Shown: piece after piece, positions 42,798-51,744 of the stretch
Layout: the number at the start of each line of letters is the position of its first letter
Numbering within the stretch: position 1 is the stretch's first letter
Source of the DNA: Candidatus Hydrogenedens sp.
GTDB taxonomy: Bacteria > Hydrogenedentota > Hydrogenedentia > Hydrogenedentales > JAEUWI01
Direction: 5' to 3'
DNA: 64,000 nt
Assembly: GCA_016125095.1 (NCBI GenBank)
Contig: WGMK01000017.1
Span: forward strand, 97,504-161,503
The notes under the pieces: generated by a model
What the model was told of the DNA's origin: nothing
Seen by the model: the letters and a program-made list of their open reading frames with translations, nothing else
Database searches by the model: none
Made by a program: the position numbers and the translations under genes

Positions 42798-44189
42798 ATG
42801 AAGAAGAACGACATATCGCGCCGCGCGTTTCTCGCGGCAACCACGACTACGGCGGCGGCGTTCAACCTCGCCGCCGCGCCGAACAGCGCCAAGGTCGTGC
42901 CGGGCAAGGTATCGCCGAACGAGAAGATCAACGTGGCGGCCATTGGCGCAGGTGGCAAGGGCGGCACCGATATCTGGGCCTGCCGCGACGAGAACGTGGT
43001 GGCGCTGTGCGACGTGGATTCGGTGCGCGCCGAGAAGGCCTTCAACGAATTCGACAAGGCGAAGAAGTACAAAGACTACCGCAACATGCTGGAGGAGATG
43101 CCGGAGATCGACGCCTGCACCATCTCCACGCCGGACCACACGCACGCCCCGGCGGCCTACATGGCGATGAAGCTGGGCAAGCACGTGTATGTGCAGAAGC
43201 CGCTGACGCATACCGTGGCTGAAGCGCGCCTGCTGAAGAACACGGCGTCCGAGATGGGCGTGATGACCCAGATGGGCAACCAGGGCCACTGCGGCGACGG
43301 CGCGCGCGACCTCTGCGAGATGATCTGGTCGGGCGCCATCGGCGCGGTGAAGTCGGCCCATGTGTGGACGCACCGCCCTGTGTGGGCCAACCAGGGCGTG
43401 GCCGAGCCGCTGCCCCCGATGGTGACGCCCGAGACGCTGGACTGGGACCGCTGGATCGGCTGCGCGCCGTGGCGTCCGTACAATTCCGGCCTGGCACCGC
43501 ACGACTGGCGCGCCTGGCTCGACTTCGGCGGCGGTTCGCTGGGCGACATGGGCTGCCACATTCTCGACCCGGTGTATATGGCGCTCAAGATCGTGGAAGC
43601 GGAAAGCTACAGTGTCGAGGTGGTGGAACAAAAGGGCCAGAACCACGAGACCTTCCCGATCATGTCGACCATCAAGTACGTGATTCCCGCGCGCGGCGAC
43701 ATGGGTCCGGTGGAAGTGTACTGGCACGACGGCCACTGGCCCGACCCCGCGACCGGCGAGGAAATCTATAACCGCCCGAAACGCCCCGAAGGGATTCCGG
43801 AAGACGAGGAACTGGGCGACAACCAGATGAATGGCTCGTTCTTCATCGGCGAAACCGGCATCATCACCACGGGCGAGTACGGCGGCCGTTCGCGCCTCGT
43901 GCCGGCCAAGGCCATGGCAGACTACAAGAAGCCGGATCCGTGGCTGGAGCGCATTCCGGAGGAGAACCCCTACAAGAACTGGCTCGACGGCATCCGCACG
44001 GGCAAGTTGCCCGCGTCGAACTTCGACTACTCCGGCCCGCTCACCGAGTTCGTCAACTTCGGCAACCTGGTGGTGCTTTCCGGCAAGAAGCTCGAATGGG
44101 ACAACACCGTCGGCCGCGTCACCAACGTGGACAACCCCGACGAGATCGTCTCGAAGGAATACCGCAAGGGCTGGGAACTCCCCTGCTAA
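42798..44189 (+). CDS. Tat-exported Gfo/Idh/MocA-family oxidoreductase
   Basis: The 463-residue protein begins with a twin-Arg signal (SRRAFLAATTTTAAAF). Its Rossmann fold has GAGGKGGTDI as the nucleotide loop and the family's EKP-like element as QKPLTHT. A Gfo/Idh/MocA C-terminal domain follows with WRAWLDFGGGSLGDMGCHI. Such enzymes oxidise or reduce sugars, inositols or glycosides with a tightly bound NAD(P). Export suggests a glycoside 3-oxidation role with secreted ThuA- and DUF1080-type proteins. A strong terminator follows. Confidence 0.92.
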   Translation: MKKNDISRRAFLAATTTTAAAFNLAAAPNSAKVVPGKVSPNEKINVAAIGAGGKGGTDIWACRDENVVALCDVDSVRAEKAFNEFDKAKKYKDYRNMLEEMPEIDACTISTPDHTHAPAAYMAMKLGKHVYVQKPLTHTVAEARLLKNTASEMGVMTQMGNQGHCGDGARDLCEMIWSGAIGAVKSAHVWTHRPVWANQGVAEPLPPMVTPETLDWDRWIGCAPWRPYNSGLAPHDWRAWLDFGGGSLGDMGCHILDPVYMALKIVEAESYSVEVVEQKGQNHETFPIMSTIKYVIPARGDMGPVEVYWHDGHWPDPATGEEIYNRPKRPEGIPEDEELGDNQMNGSFFIGETGIITTGEYGGRSRLVPAKAMADYKKPDPWLERIPEENPYKNWLDGIRTGKLPASNFDYSGPLTEFVNFGNLVVLSGKKLEWDNTVGRVTNVDNPDEIVSKEYRKGWELPC

Positions 44190-44211
44190 CGCGGCAGCAG
44201 CGCTGATTCTA

Positions 44212-44243
44212 AACGGCCGCCCCGAATCGGGGCGGCCGTTTTT
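44212..44243 (+). terminator. Rho-independent terminator after the oxidoreductase
   Basis: A perfect 13-base stem (44212-44224 with 44228-44240) closes a 3-base loop and runs into TTTTT (44239-44243). It terminates the oxidoreductase transcript and lies 36 bases from the 3' end of the opposing restriction gene. It is the clearest intrinsic terminator in the window. Confidence 0.9.
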
Positions 44244-44278
44244 GTTCGCTGCGAAATGTCGCGGCGAATACGGACCGC

Positions 44279-45232
44279 TCAAGCGTCCGAATAGGGACCA
44301 AGGAATCGCTCGCCATTAAAATGAATCAAGTGGGAAGGAGCATCTGCCACCCAGACTTCTGTCTCCCAAGCGATATTGCCAAGATACTTGCTCATTGCAC
44401 GTCGGTCTGGAAATGCGGTAACGAAGACCAAACCCGCACTTGATCCACCGAATAGTTTCCTCAACTCTGCATGTCGCTTTCCGTCGACGGGGCCATGGCT
44501 TGTGACTGCTTCGATCAGAACAAGCCACTTCCTTGCCGAAAAATTCAAGACCACATCAGGCATTTTCCCGTGGGCGTCCACTTCGACGCCCAGACTCGCC
44601 AGCAGATCAGAATCGAAATAACCCCATTTGTCTTCGGTGTCCCCGATATAAACGACGTCGCTACCCGGCGCAAACCTCTGGGCGAATTCTGTAACTATCG
44701 CCTTGATTAGTTCGCTGTGCGCACCCGGGCTTAGCGTGATCTCATCGCCCATGTTGTAACGGACCGGAACGCGATGCTGGCTGCGCTCCGCCGAGTATCG
44801 CTCCGTCAAGGACTCGTGCTCGGACAAGTAATGAGCCAGCTCGCTCTTCCACGTTTCCGACCCGTAGGTTCTCAAGAGGGATAAGGCACGCGGCGATACT
44901 TGATATACTGCTTTCGGACTGTTGACGGGCCTATCCAGCTTATCTGGATTGTAGAGCACCAACCCCGCATCGTAGAACTGATGCATCGTTTGCCGCCGGA
45001 ATGTCTCTCGCGTATTTGGTGCATAGTCACGATTGTAATGCTTTCGGATCCAGTCCATGACCGGCGTTATCCCCAGCAAGGGCGAACCAGCTTCGGACCA
45101 CGGCATGTTCGCAGCAAGATCCAGCATTGCCAGTAAGCACAAAGCAGAACGGTCGTTCTGCTGGGCGCGCGGCAAACCCAAATCCGCAAGCACTTGGAGC
45201 GCCTCTCTTACTCGTTTTTCTTTCCTTGTCAT
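44279..45232 (-). CDS. BsuBI/PstI-family type II restriction endonuclease
   Basis: The 317-residue protein matches the BsuBI/PstI endonuclease family in length and pattern. An N-terminal helical part is followed by the nuclease core with MPDVVLNF and LIEAVTSHGPVDGKRHAEL (given as landmarks), which supplies the PD and E positions of a PD-(D/E)xK-like site. A conserved GLVFVTAF strand follows. Family members cut CTGCAG; the specificity here is inferred. The start overlaps the methyltransferase stop by 4 bases. Base composition is visibly less GC-rich than neighbouring genes, consistent with transfer. Confidence 0.88.
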   Translation of the reverse strand: MTRKEKRVREALQVLADLGLPRAQQNDRSALCLLAMLDLAANMPWSEAGSPLLGITPVMDWIRKHYNRDYAPNTRETFRRQTMHQFYDAGLVLYNPDKLDRPVNSPKAVYQVSPRALSLLRTYGSETWKSELAHYLSEHESLTERYSAERSQHRVPVRYNMGDEITLSPGAHSELIKAIVTEFAQRFAPGSDVVYIGDTEDKWGYFDSDLLASLGVEVDAHGKMPDVVLNFSARKWLVLIEAVTSHGPVDGKRHAELRKLFGGSSAGLVFVTAFPDRRAMSKYLGNIAWETEVWVADAPSHLIHFNGERFLGPYSDA

Positions 45233-46713
45233 ACAACAAGACTCCGCACCATTTCATCGATATCGGCCTGCGTCAATGACTTGCTTCGCAGAGACTTCTT
45301 ACCAAGCCGCTCAAGCTCGGACAAACTTGGATAATCAAGCCGCTTGAGATCAGATACGTTGACCTGCGTATGGCCGCTAAATTGCCGAAACGCGTCGTCT
45401 ACCATGGTCGAGTTCAGAAAAACGGAGAGACCTCGCGCGATAGGCTCTGGCAGACCACTGCGGTTAAAGTGGAATACGTTCAGATGATTTTCGAATCCAA
45501 CCATGGATGCCCCATTGAAATCGTCCGGATCAACCACAGCGGCCACCAATCTTCTCTTTTCTTCCTTGGACGAGAAACGGCGAACGACGCAGTAATACCC
45601 ATTCGGGTAGAGCCATTTCTCCGTGTCGGCATTCCGCCGAATAGCGTTCGGTTTCTTGTTTCCCGAGAGAGGCCAACTGATACCATACCCGCTGAAGTGG
45701 CAGGGGTAGAGTAAGGGCACCGTGCCGGTTTCCGGCATTTCGCACAAGTGCTCTCGCAGCCTGAAATCCACCACGGGGCCTGTCGAAACACTTATGCCCA
45801 GCCTTGAAATCGCATTGCATGCGAAGCTGGCGCTTCTTCCTGATTGCCTTGCCGACGTGGGAACGTGGATATACCGATCCAAATCGCCATCGAATACGAT
45901 CTCGTCGAAATCATGGTTGCGCTGTTCAAGATCGGAGAAGCTGTCATCTGTCGAAGTAGAAATCGAAACCGGGCCTTGGCACCCGCTGCGCTCTAACCTG
46001 ATGATGATGTTTTCTTGCAGGACATCGTCGTCCTTGAATGCCTTATTCCGCGCGTTGAAAAGGTGTATGTGGCGGATTGCAGTCCGGTCGAGTAGAAACT
46101 CTCGGAAGGGGCGATAGTACGGCCCGTTGCAGAAGCTTCTGGGAATGATTGCAACAATCTGCCCTCCTGGCGCCATTAATGCGACGGCAAGCGCAACGAA
46201 CCCCGCGTATAGATTGACGGTTTCAATGCCCGCCGAACGCAGCGCAATCCGGTATTGCGAAGTGCTGCCGATTTTTTTGTACGGCGGGTTCAATATAGCG
46301 TGCGTGTAGCGCGGTTTCGTACCATCGAAGAGCGCATCCGCCAGGCGTCGCGATGCTGCGAGCACAAAGTCTTGATTGACGACGTTCGGCCGCAGTGCGC
46401 CTCCCCGACGAAAGGCAGAAAGCGTTTCCTCCAAATGCGGAATGAGGGCATCGTCGATTTCGAACGCATCCAAATCGATCCTGCTGAAGGCGAGTTCTCC
46501 CGAGCGCCATCTTTCGAGAAATGCGGCTGACAGCGATCCTATACCGGCCCCCGCGTCCAACAAACGGCAATGCCCTTCTTGCCGGGGAAACAGGCCAGCC
46601 ATAAACGCAGCGGTTGGAGACGGCGTTAGAAACTGGCCCAAAGCGGCCTTCTTCTGTGCAGCCGTACGCTTCGATAGCAGCAGCCTCGTCTTCTCGACTT
46701 TCGATATCGACAT
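45229..46713 (-). CDS. Adenine-specific DNA methyltransferase (BsuBI/PstI type)
   Basis: The 494-residue enzyme has the AdoMet motif DAGAGIGSLSAAF and the catalytic NPPY motif (ILNPPYKKI), typical of N6-adenine methyltransferases. Its length and its coupling to the restriction gene match PstI/BsuBI-type methylases, expected to protect CTGCAG. AGGAGG lies 5 bases before the ATG at 46713, the strongest ribosome site here, so the methylase should be made first. CTGCAG sites are present in the window, for example near 5448, so any active endonuclease would need this enzyme. Confidence 0.9.
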   Translation of the reverse strand: MSISKVEKTRLLLSKRTAAQKKAALGQFLTPSPTAAFMAGLFPRQEGHCRLLDAGAGIGSLSAAFLERWRSGELAFSRIDLDAFEIDDALIPHLEETLSAFRRGGALRPNVVNQDFVLAASRRLADALFDGTKPRYTHAILNPPYKKIGSTSQYRIALRSAGIETVNLYAGFVALAVALMAPGGQIVAIIPRSFCNGPYYRPFREFLLDRTAIRHIHLFNARNKAFKDDDVLQENIIIRLERSGCQGPVSISTSTDDSFSDLEQRNHDFDEIVFDGDLDRYIHVPTSARQSGRSASFACNAISRLGISVSTGPVVDFRLREHLCEMPETGTVPLLYPCHFSGYGISWPLSGNKKPNAIRRNADTEKWLYPNGYYCVVRRFSSKEEKRRLVAAVVDPDDFNGASMVGFENHLNVFHFNRSGLPEPIARGLSVFLNSTMVDDAFRQFSGHTQVNVSDLKRLDYPSLSELERLGKKSLRSKSLTQADIDEMVRSLVV

Positions 46714-46774
46714 CGTGCCTCCTGGCGGAATCACCTGCATGTTATCACGGCCGCCGGACGTCTTTTTACTTGCC

Positions 46775-48493
46775 CTACTGCACGCCGAGGAAAAACTCGG
46801 TGACGCCGCGGCGGATGTTGCGGATGTTGTAGCCGCCTTCCTGTACCACCAGCATCGGGATACCCAGTTGCGCCAGGCGCTTTCCGATGGCGCGGAACAC
46901 GGAGGGCCTCAGTAGGAACTGGCCGGTGGGGTCGCCCTTGAGGATATCGAATCCGATGGAGAGCACCAGCACCTCGGCGCGGAATTTGCCGATATAGCCG
47001 AGGGCGCGCTCGAGCGCGTCGAGATACGCGGGCTCCTCGGTGCCGGGCGGTAGCGGCAGGTTGCGGTTGAAGCGCAGCCCCTTGCCGGTGCCGGTCTCGT
47101 TTTCGTAGCCGCTGAAGTAGGGATAGGCGTGGTCGGGATGGCCGTGGATGGAGATCATCAGCACGTCATCGCGCTCATAGAAAATGTCCTGCGTGCCGTT
47201 GCCATGATGGAAATCGATATCGAGAATCGCTGTCTTGGCGCGGGTACAAATAGACTGTGCGGCGATTGCCGCGTTGTTGAAGTAACAGAAGCCGCCAAAG
47301 TAATCGGGTCCGGCGTGATGGCCGGGCGGTCGGCAGGCCGCGTAGGCCAGCTTTCGCCCGTCCAGAATCTCCTGAGCCGCCGCGAGGGCCGTGTCGACGG
47401 CCGCGCGCGCGCCGACGTACGCGCCCTTGTACAGCGGCGTGTCGGCGTCGATGCAGTAGTAGCCCGCCTGCTCGGGCAGTACCTTGGGCCGCCTGTCGGC
47501 GCGCCGGATGGGAAAGGCATCGGGATACACCGGACGCGACTTCTCGAGGATGGCGCAGACCTCGCGCAGGTAGTGCACGAAATCGGCATCGTGTACGGCC
47601 AGGATCGGCTTGTCGCCCTGCGGCGACGCCGCCACCTTACTGAAGAGTCCCGAATGCTCGAGGCTCTCGCGGATGGCCTCGTGCCGGATGGGGCGCTCGA
47701 AATAGCCGCGCTCGCGCACATGGTGAATTTCATGCTGCGGCGTGAAGACGAGCGAAAACGGCGGTTCGATATGCGTGGTATCCACCGGGCGCGAGAGCAC
47801 GGCGTCGGCCCCGCCACGCGGCGGCATCAGCTTGACCGGGTCGTCGCGGAAGGATTCCACCACGCGCCGCACATAGGCGGGCGAAGCCATGTGGCCGAAG
47901 CGCTGCGTAAGGATCATCCCGACAGCGCGCCGGGCGGCATCGCGTCGCAGCGGCGCCTTGGAACCGAGCGGGTCGTACATGAGGAATGCGGTGGTGGGCG
48001 GATCGCCGACGGGCTCGTGATACTGGGTGCCATCGATTACCCGCGCGCCGTATTGCTCGTAGAACCGGATGCGCTTGCGGCACTGCGGCCCGATGGTTTC
48101 CTTGGGAGCGCAGCGCGGGTCATCGGGCTCCACTTCCAGATACAACGCCTGCGCGCCCAGCTGCTGCGCGTACTCACGCGTGGCCTCGTAGAGCGCGCCC
48201 CCCACGCCGCCCCCGCGGTTGCCGGGCCGCGACGCGATATAGTCGAGGAGACAGCACTTGGAATCGGGGAAATGCATCATCAGGGCGAAGGCATCGACCC
48301 GCGCGCCCGTGCCCTCGGCAATGAGCAGATAGCTCCGGTAGCCGTGCCGGATGGGATCGCGGAGCAATTCCGGAATTTTGTCGGCATAGTCGGCCATCTC
48401 CGGAAAGGAGCGGCGGTAGATGTCCTTGACCTGTTCCAATCGCTCCCGGGACATCTGGAGTCCACTGCCGTGGAGAACTCGGATTCGTATCAT
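46775..48493 (-). CDS. GNAT acetyltransferase - histone deacetylase-like fusion
   Basis: The 572-residue protein joins an N-terminal GNAT acetyltransferase (about 1-190; acetyl-CoA loop near RPGNRGGGVGGAL) to a histone-deacetylase/acetylpolyamine amidohydrolase domain (about 225-572). The latter carries RPPGHHAG, the zinc-binding DIDFHHGNGTQ and the GFDILKGDP segment. Acetylation and deacetylation are thus encoded in one protein. A GTG start at 48538 would add 15 residues and abut the isomerase stop. Likely substrates are polyamines or protein lysines, but this is inferred from family. Confidence 0.88.
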   Translation of the reverse strand: MIRIRVLHGSGLQMSRERLEQVKDIYRRSFPEMADYADKIPELLRDPIRHGYRSYLLIAEGTGARVDAFALMMHFPDSKCCLLDYIASRPGNRGGGVGGALYEATREYAQQLGAQALYLEVEPDDPRCAPKETIGPQCRKRIRFYEQYGARVIDGTQYHEPVGDPPTTAFLMYDPLGSKAPLRRDAARRAVGMILTQRFGHMASPAYVRRVVESFRDDPVKLMPPRGGADAVLSRPVDTTHIEPPFSLVFTPQHEIHHVRERGYFERPIRHEAIRESLEHSGLFSKVAASPQGDKPILAVHDADFVHYLREVCAILEKSRPVYPDAFPIRRADRRPKVLPEQAGYYCIDADTPLYKGAYVGARAAVDTALAAAQEILDGRKLAYAACRPPGHHAGPDYFGGFCYFNNAAIAAQSICTRAKTAILDIDFHHGNGTQDIFYERDDVLMISIHGHPDHAYPYFSGYENETGTGKGLRFNRNLPLPPGTEEPAYLDALERALGYIGKFRAEVLVLSIGFDILKGDPTGQFLLRPSVFRAIGKRLAQLGIPMLVVQEGGYNIRNIRRGVTEFFLGVQ

Positions 48494-48539
48494 GGATTGA
48501 GGGGACCCGATCGTTTTGGGTTGTGACTCATGACGCACA

Positions 48540-49445
48540 TCAGGCCTGCGGATAGCGGTATTTGCCGGTGTAGAGGTCGAAGGTCGTGCGGTAGTACTTC
48601 ATGAAGCGCTCGGGCTCGGGGTTGTAGGCGATCTCTGCCAGGCAGAAGCCCTGATAGCCCCGCGCCGCAAGCAGGTCAAAAAGTTGCTGCCAAGGATACT
48701 GGTAAACACCGATTTCGTTGATATGCACCAGCGCGATACGGTCGGCGAGCAGGTTGAAGTTCTCCTCGATGCTTCCGTTCGCGTCTTGTTCGTCCTTGTT
48801 GGAATTCCAGCAAACCAGCGCGTTCGGGTGGTCGGCGGCGTCGACCATGGCGCGGATTTTCGCCGGTTCGGAAGAGCGCTTGCCGTGCACCTCCATGCGG
48901 GTCTGCACGCCGAGGTTCCCGGCGAAGGCCGCCACCTCGCGCCAGGCCGCGCCGATGCGGGCGACGGTCTGCTCCACCGGCTCGTCGTCGTAGAGTCCAT
49001 TCGGCCGCAGCTTGATGCCCGGCGCGCCGACATCGGCCGCCAGTTGCGCATAGGCCTTGGCCCCCTCGACGTTCTCTTCCACGACCGCGGGATCCTGGCT
49101 GTGGAATTCAAAGGCGGAGCCGAGCCCGGCGAGGTCGACCGGCGAATCCGCGAAGCGCGCACGCACTGCTTCGCGCTCTTTTGCGCTCAATGCCACCTCC
49201 ACCCCATGCGCGTGCGTGGTGCGCAGTTCTACGCCTTCCAGGCCCGTGGTCTCGCAGAACTTGATGAGGTCCTCGAGCGGCATGTCCTTGCCTATGTTGT
49301 ACGTGACCATGCCGAGGCGAAACTTGGCGGGTACCGCATCTTCCGAAGCGGATGCCGCAGGAGCGACACCGGTGTTTGCGGCCAAGGCGGCGGGCACTGC
49401 TGCCAGCCCGGAGCAGAGAAACGAACGGCGATCCACAGTAGGCAT
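48540..49445 (-). CDS. Tat-exported sugar phosphate isomerase/epimerase-like protein
   Basis: The 301-residue protein has a twin-Arg signal (DRRSFLCSG) and a xylose-isomerase-like TIM barrel. Landmarks are LEGVELRTTHAHG, the metal-binding EVHGK and HINEIG. It should bind a divalent metal and isomerise, epimerise or dehydrate a sugar-type substrate outside the cytoplasm. It lies directly upstream of the GNAT-HDAC gene on the same strand and divergent from aroK, with about 126 bases between. Confidence 0.88.
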   Translation of the reverse strand: MPTVDRRSFLCSGLAAVPAALAANTGVAPAASASEDAVPAKFRLGMVTYNIGKDMPLEDLIKFCETTGLEGVELRTTHAHGVEVALSAKEREAVRARFADSPVDLAGLGSAFEFHSQDPAVVEENVEGAKAYAQLAADVGAPGIKLRPNGLYDDEPVEQTVARIGAAWREVAAFAGNLGVQTRMEVHGKRSSEPAKIRAMVDAADHPNALVCWNSNKDEQDANGSIEENFNLLADRIALVHINEIGVYQYPWQQLFDLLAARGYQGFCLAEIAYNPEPERFMKYYRTTFDLYTGKYRYPQA

Positions 49446-49571
49446 GCGATAATCTCCCAAGGTTGCCAGCCCAGCATGCCACACGACCGCACCCTGGGGA
49501 CAATGCGGGCGCAAGGGTGGCATCCATCCGGCTGCGCCAGTATACTCGGCTGCTTTGAGGAGAGCTTGGGA

Positions 49572-50108
49572 ATGGCGGGGACAGCCGAAACGGCATGTAT
49601 TGTGCTGACAGGTATGCCGGGCGTGGGTAAGAGCACGCTGGGCGTATTGCTGGCGAAAGCCACCGCGCGCGACTTCGTGGATACCGACGTGGTGATTCAG
49701 GCGCGGGAGCATCGCACGCTGCAGCAGATTGCGGAGGCGGCGGGCCGCGAGGGCTTCCGCGACATCGAATGCGAGGCCATTTGCGCGCTCGACTGCCCGG
49801 GGGCCGTGGTGGCGACCGGCGGCAGCGTCATCTACCGCGATGCGGCCATGCAGCACCTCCGCAATATTGGCGTCGTGGTGTTTCTCGATCTGGCCATCGC
49901 CCCCCTGCTTGAGCGGCTCGGCGACCTGGACGCCCGCGGGGTATCGCGCACGCCGGGACAGACCATCGAGGACCTGTACCTCGAGCGCAAACCCCTCTAC
50001 CGGCGCTATGCCCATGTGACGGTCGACTTGACCGGCATGAACCACGACGAAGCCGAAGCAGCCGTGCGCGCGGCGGCCGAAGCGTATCTCGAAGGAGCAT
50101 TCCAATGA
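49572..50108 (+). CDS. aroK: Shikimate kinase
   Basis: The 178-residue protein is a P-loop kinase with Walker A GMPGVGKST (14-22), the DTD motif of the shikimate pocket (FVDTDVVI), GFRDIE and GGSV segments. It phosphorylates shikimate in aromatic amino acid synthesis. Length is standard. GAGGAG lies 9 bases before the ATG. The stop overlaps the next gene's start by 4 bases. No other pathway gene is close by, so a kinase for a related small molecule is the main alternative. Confidence 0.87.
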   Translation: MAGTAETACIVLTGMPGVGKSTLGVLLAKATARDFVDTDVVIQAREHRTLQQIAEAAGREGFRDIECEAICALDCPGAVVATGGSVIYRDAAMQHLRNIGVVVFLDLAIAPLLERLGDLDARGVSRTPGQTIEDLYLERKPLYRRYAHVTVDLTGMNHDEAEAAVRAAAEAYLEGAFQ

Positions 50109-50989
50109 GGCAGTCATTCCGCTTGGGAGTGTTCATCGTTCTGTTGTGCGGGACGGCGTTCGCCGACGATGCCGCTGCGCCCGTCGAGGCCCCCGCGCCG
50201 GCAGAAGCCGCCAGCCCGGAGCCCGTGGCCATCGACGCGCTGGCTACCGACAGCGAAATCGAGCTGCGCGTGGCCAAGGCCGAGGACGAATACAACCAGG
50301 CGCGGTGGTTCTGGTACGTCGGCCTGAATCAGACCTATCCGAAGATCGGGTCAGAGAAATACATCAACGATCTTTTCGAGCCGCTCACCCAGGCCATTGC
50401 GCCGAAGTATGACGAGATCAACACCATCGGCGACCTGCGCGACTGGGGCCTGCTGATTACGCCGCTCGTTGGCGTAGGCCGGCGCATCGGCAATCACCTC
50501 ACCCTGAGCGTGCACGGAGGCTGGGCCGGTGGCAGCGTGCGGACCATTCAGGACGAGCGCTCCATTTTCCTCGGGGCCAACCTGCACAACGACTTCTATA
50601 TGTACCGCAGTGCGTATTATGCGGATTTCATTATTGACGTCCATCCCTTTGGCCACACGAAGTTGAAGGATTACGAGACCTGGCGCGAGCGGTTCCGGGC
50701 CGCCCGGCCGAAGATCAGCCTGGATGTCGTGCTGACCCATGCCAACTACAAGGCCGTCGTGACCCTGGGCCTGACCCGGGTGATCCCCAATATCCGAATC
50801 GAGCTGGACGATGCCTGGACGCTCATCGGCCTGCGCCCCCACGCCGCGCTCGAGATTCCGTATAACCGGAATAATCAGCTTGTGTTTACGGCCGGTTACA
50901 ACTTCTTCACGGCCCAGGAACAGGACTTCGAGGGGCCCACGTTTTCGGTCGTCTGGCAGCATTTTTGGAAGCGCCAAACATTCCACTAA
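50105..50989 (+). CDS. Putative outer-membrane or periplasmic protein of unknown family
   Basis: The 294-residue protein has a signal peptide (about 1-20), an Ala/Pro/Glu-rich segment (22-46), and a domain rich in alternating aromatic and polar residues that ends WQHFWKRQTFH. This fits a small beta-barrel or periplasmic protein. I recognise no family. It is coupled to aroK by a 4-base overlap, and 60 bases later the phoB gene begins. A link to phosphate stress is possible but unsupported by a visible Pho box. Confidence 0.6.
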   Translation: MRQSFRLGVFIVLLCGTAFADDAAAPVEAPAPAEAASPEPVAIDALATDSEIELRVAKAEDEYNQARWFWYVGLNQTYPKIGSEKYINDLFEPLTQAIAPKYDEINTIGDLRDWGLLITPLVGVGRRIGNHLTLSVHGGWAGGSVRTIQDERSIFLGANLHNDFYMYRSAYYADFIIDVHPFGHTKLKDYETWRERFRAARPKISLDVVLTHANYKAVVTLGLTRVIPNIRIELDDAWTLIGLRPHAALEIPYNRNNQLVFTAGYNFFTAQEQDFEGPTFSVVWQHFWKRQTFH

Positions 50990-51048
50990 CCGAATCCTAA
51001 TATTGTTAGCGCATACTCTCCCGAGCCGCCAAGACCGCCAAGGACAGG

Positions 51049-51738
51049 ATGATGGCTCAAGAGACAATACTGCTGGTTGAAGACGAAGAATCGATCGTGG
51101 AGCTGGTGCGCTATAATCTGGCGCGCGAGGGCTACAAGGTGCATATCGCGATGTCGGGCGAAGAAGCGCTGGGCATCATGCGGACCATCAAGCCGAGCTT
51201 GATCCTGCTGGACATCATGCTGCCGGAAATCGGCGGCCTCGAGGTATGCAAGCGCCTCAAGAGCGAAGAATCGACCATCAACGTGCCGATCATCATGTTG
51301 ACGGCGAAGGGAGAGGAATCCGACATCGTCGCGGGGCTCGAGTGCGGGGCGGATGATTACGTCACCAAGCCCTTCAGTCCGCGGGTGCTCTTGGCGCGCA
51401 TCAAGGCGGTGCTCCGCCGCAGCCAGGAAGAGCCCCCGAGCGAGCAGGCGGTGATTCAGCACGGCGACTTGGTCATTCATCCGGGCCGGCACGAGGTTAC
51501 CTTGGCCGACCAGAAGATCGACCTGACGCACACCGAGTTCAAAATCATGCATTATCTGGCGCGGCGCCCGGGATGGGTGTTCACGCGCTACCAGATTGTG
51601 GATGCCGTACACGGCCAGGACCACGCGGTGACCGACCGCTCCGTGGACGTGCAGATTGTCGGCCTGAGGAAGAAACTGGGCGACGCGGGTTCGTGTATCG
51701 AGACCGTGCGCGGGGTAGGCTATCGGTTCCGGGAGTAG
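51049..51738 (+). CDS. phoB: PhoB-type response regulator
   Basis: The 229-residue OmpR/PhoB-family regulator has a receiver domain (acidic pair E11-D12, phosphoacceptor D55, T85, K107) and a C-terminal winged-helix DNA-binding domain ending RGVGYRFRE. Its position, followed by a PhoR-like kinase and pstSCAB-phoU, identifies it as the phosphate regulator. It should activate the downstream genes when phosphate is scarce. Only a 6-base gap separates it from phoR. Confidence 0.93.
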   Translation: MMAQETILLVEDEESIVELVRYNLAREGYKVHIAMSGEEALGIMRTIKPSLILLDIMLPEIGGLEVCKRLKSEESTINVPIIMLTAKGEESDIVAGLECGADDYVTKPFSPRVLLARIKAVLRRSQEEPPSEQAVIQHGDLVIHPGRHEVTLADQKIDLTHTEFKIMHYLARRPGWVFTRYQIVDAVHGQDHAVTDRSVDVQIVGLRKKLGDAGSCIETVRGVGYRFRE

Positions 51739-51744
51739 GGTTCG

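Noticed and set aside
51000..51048. Pho box before phoB
   Set aside because: I could not find a pair of CTGTCAT-like repeats at the right spacing.
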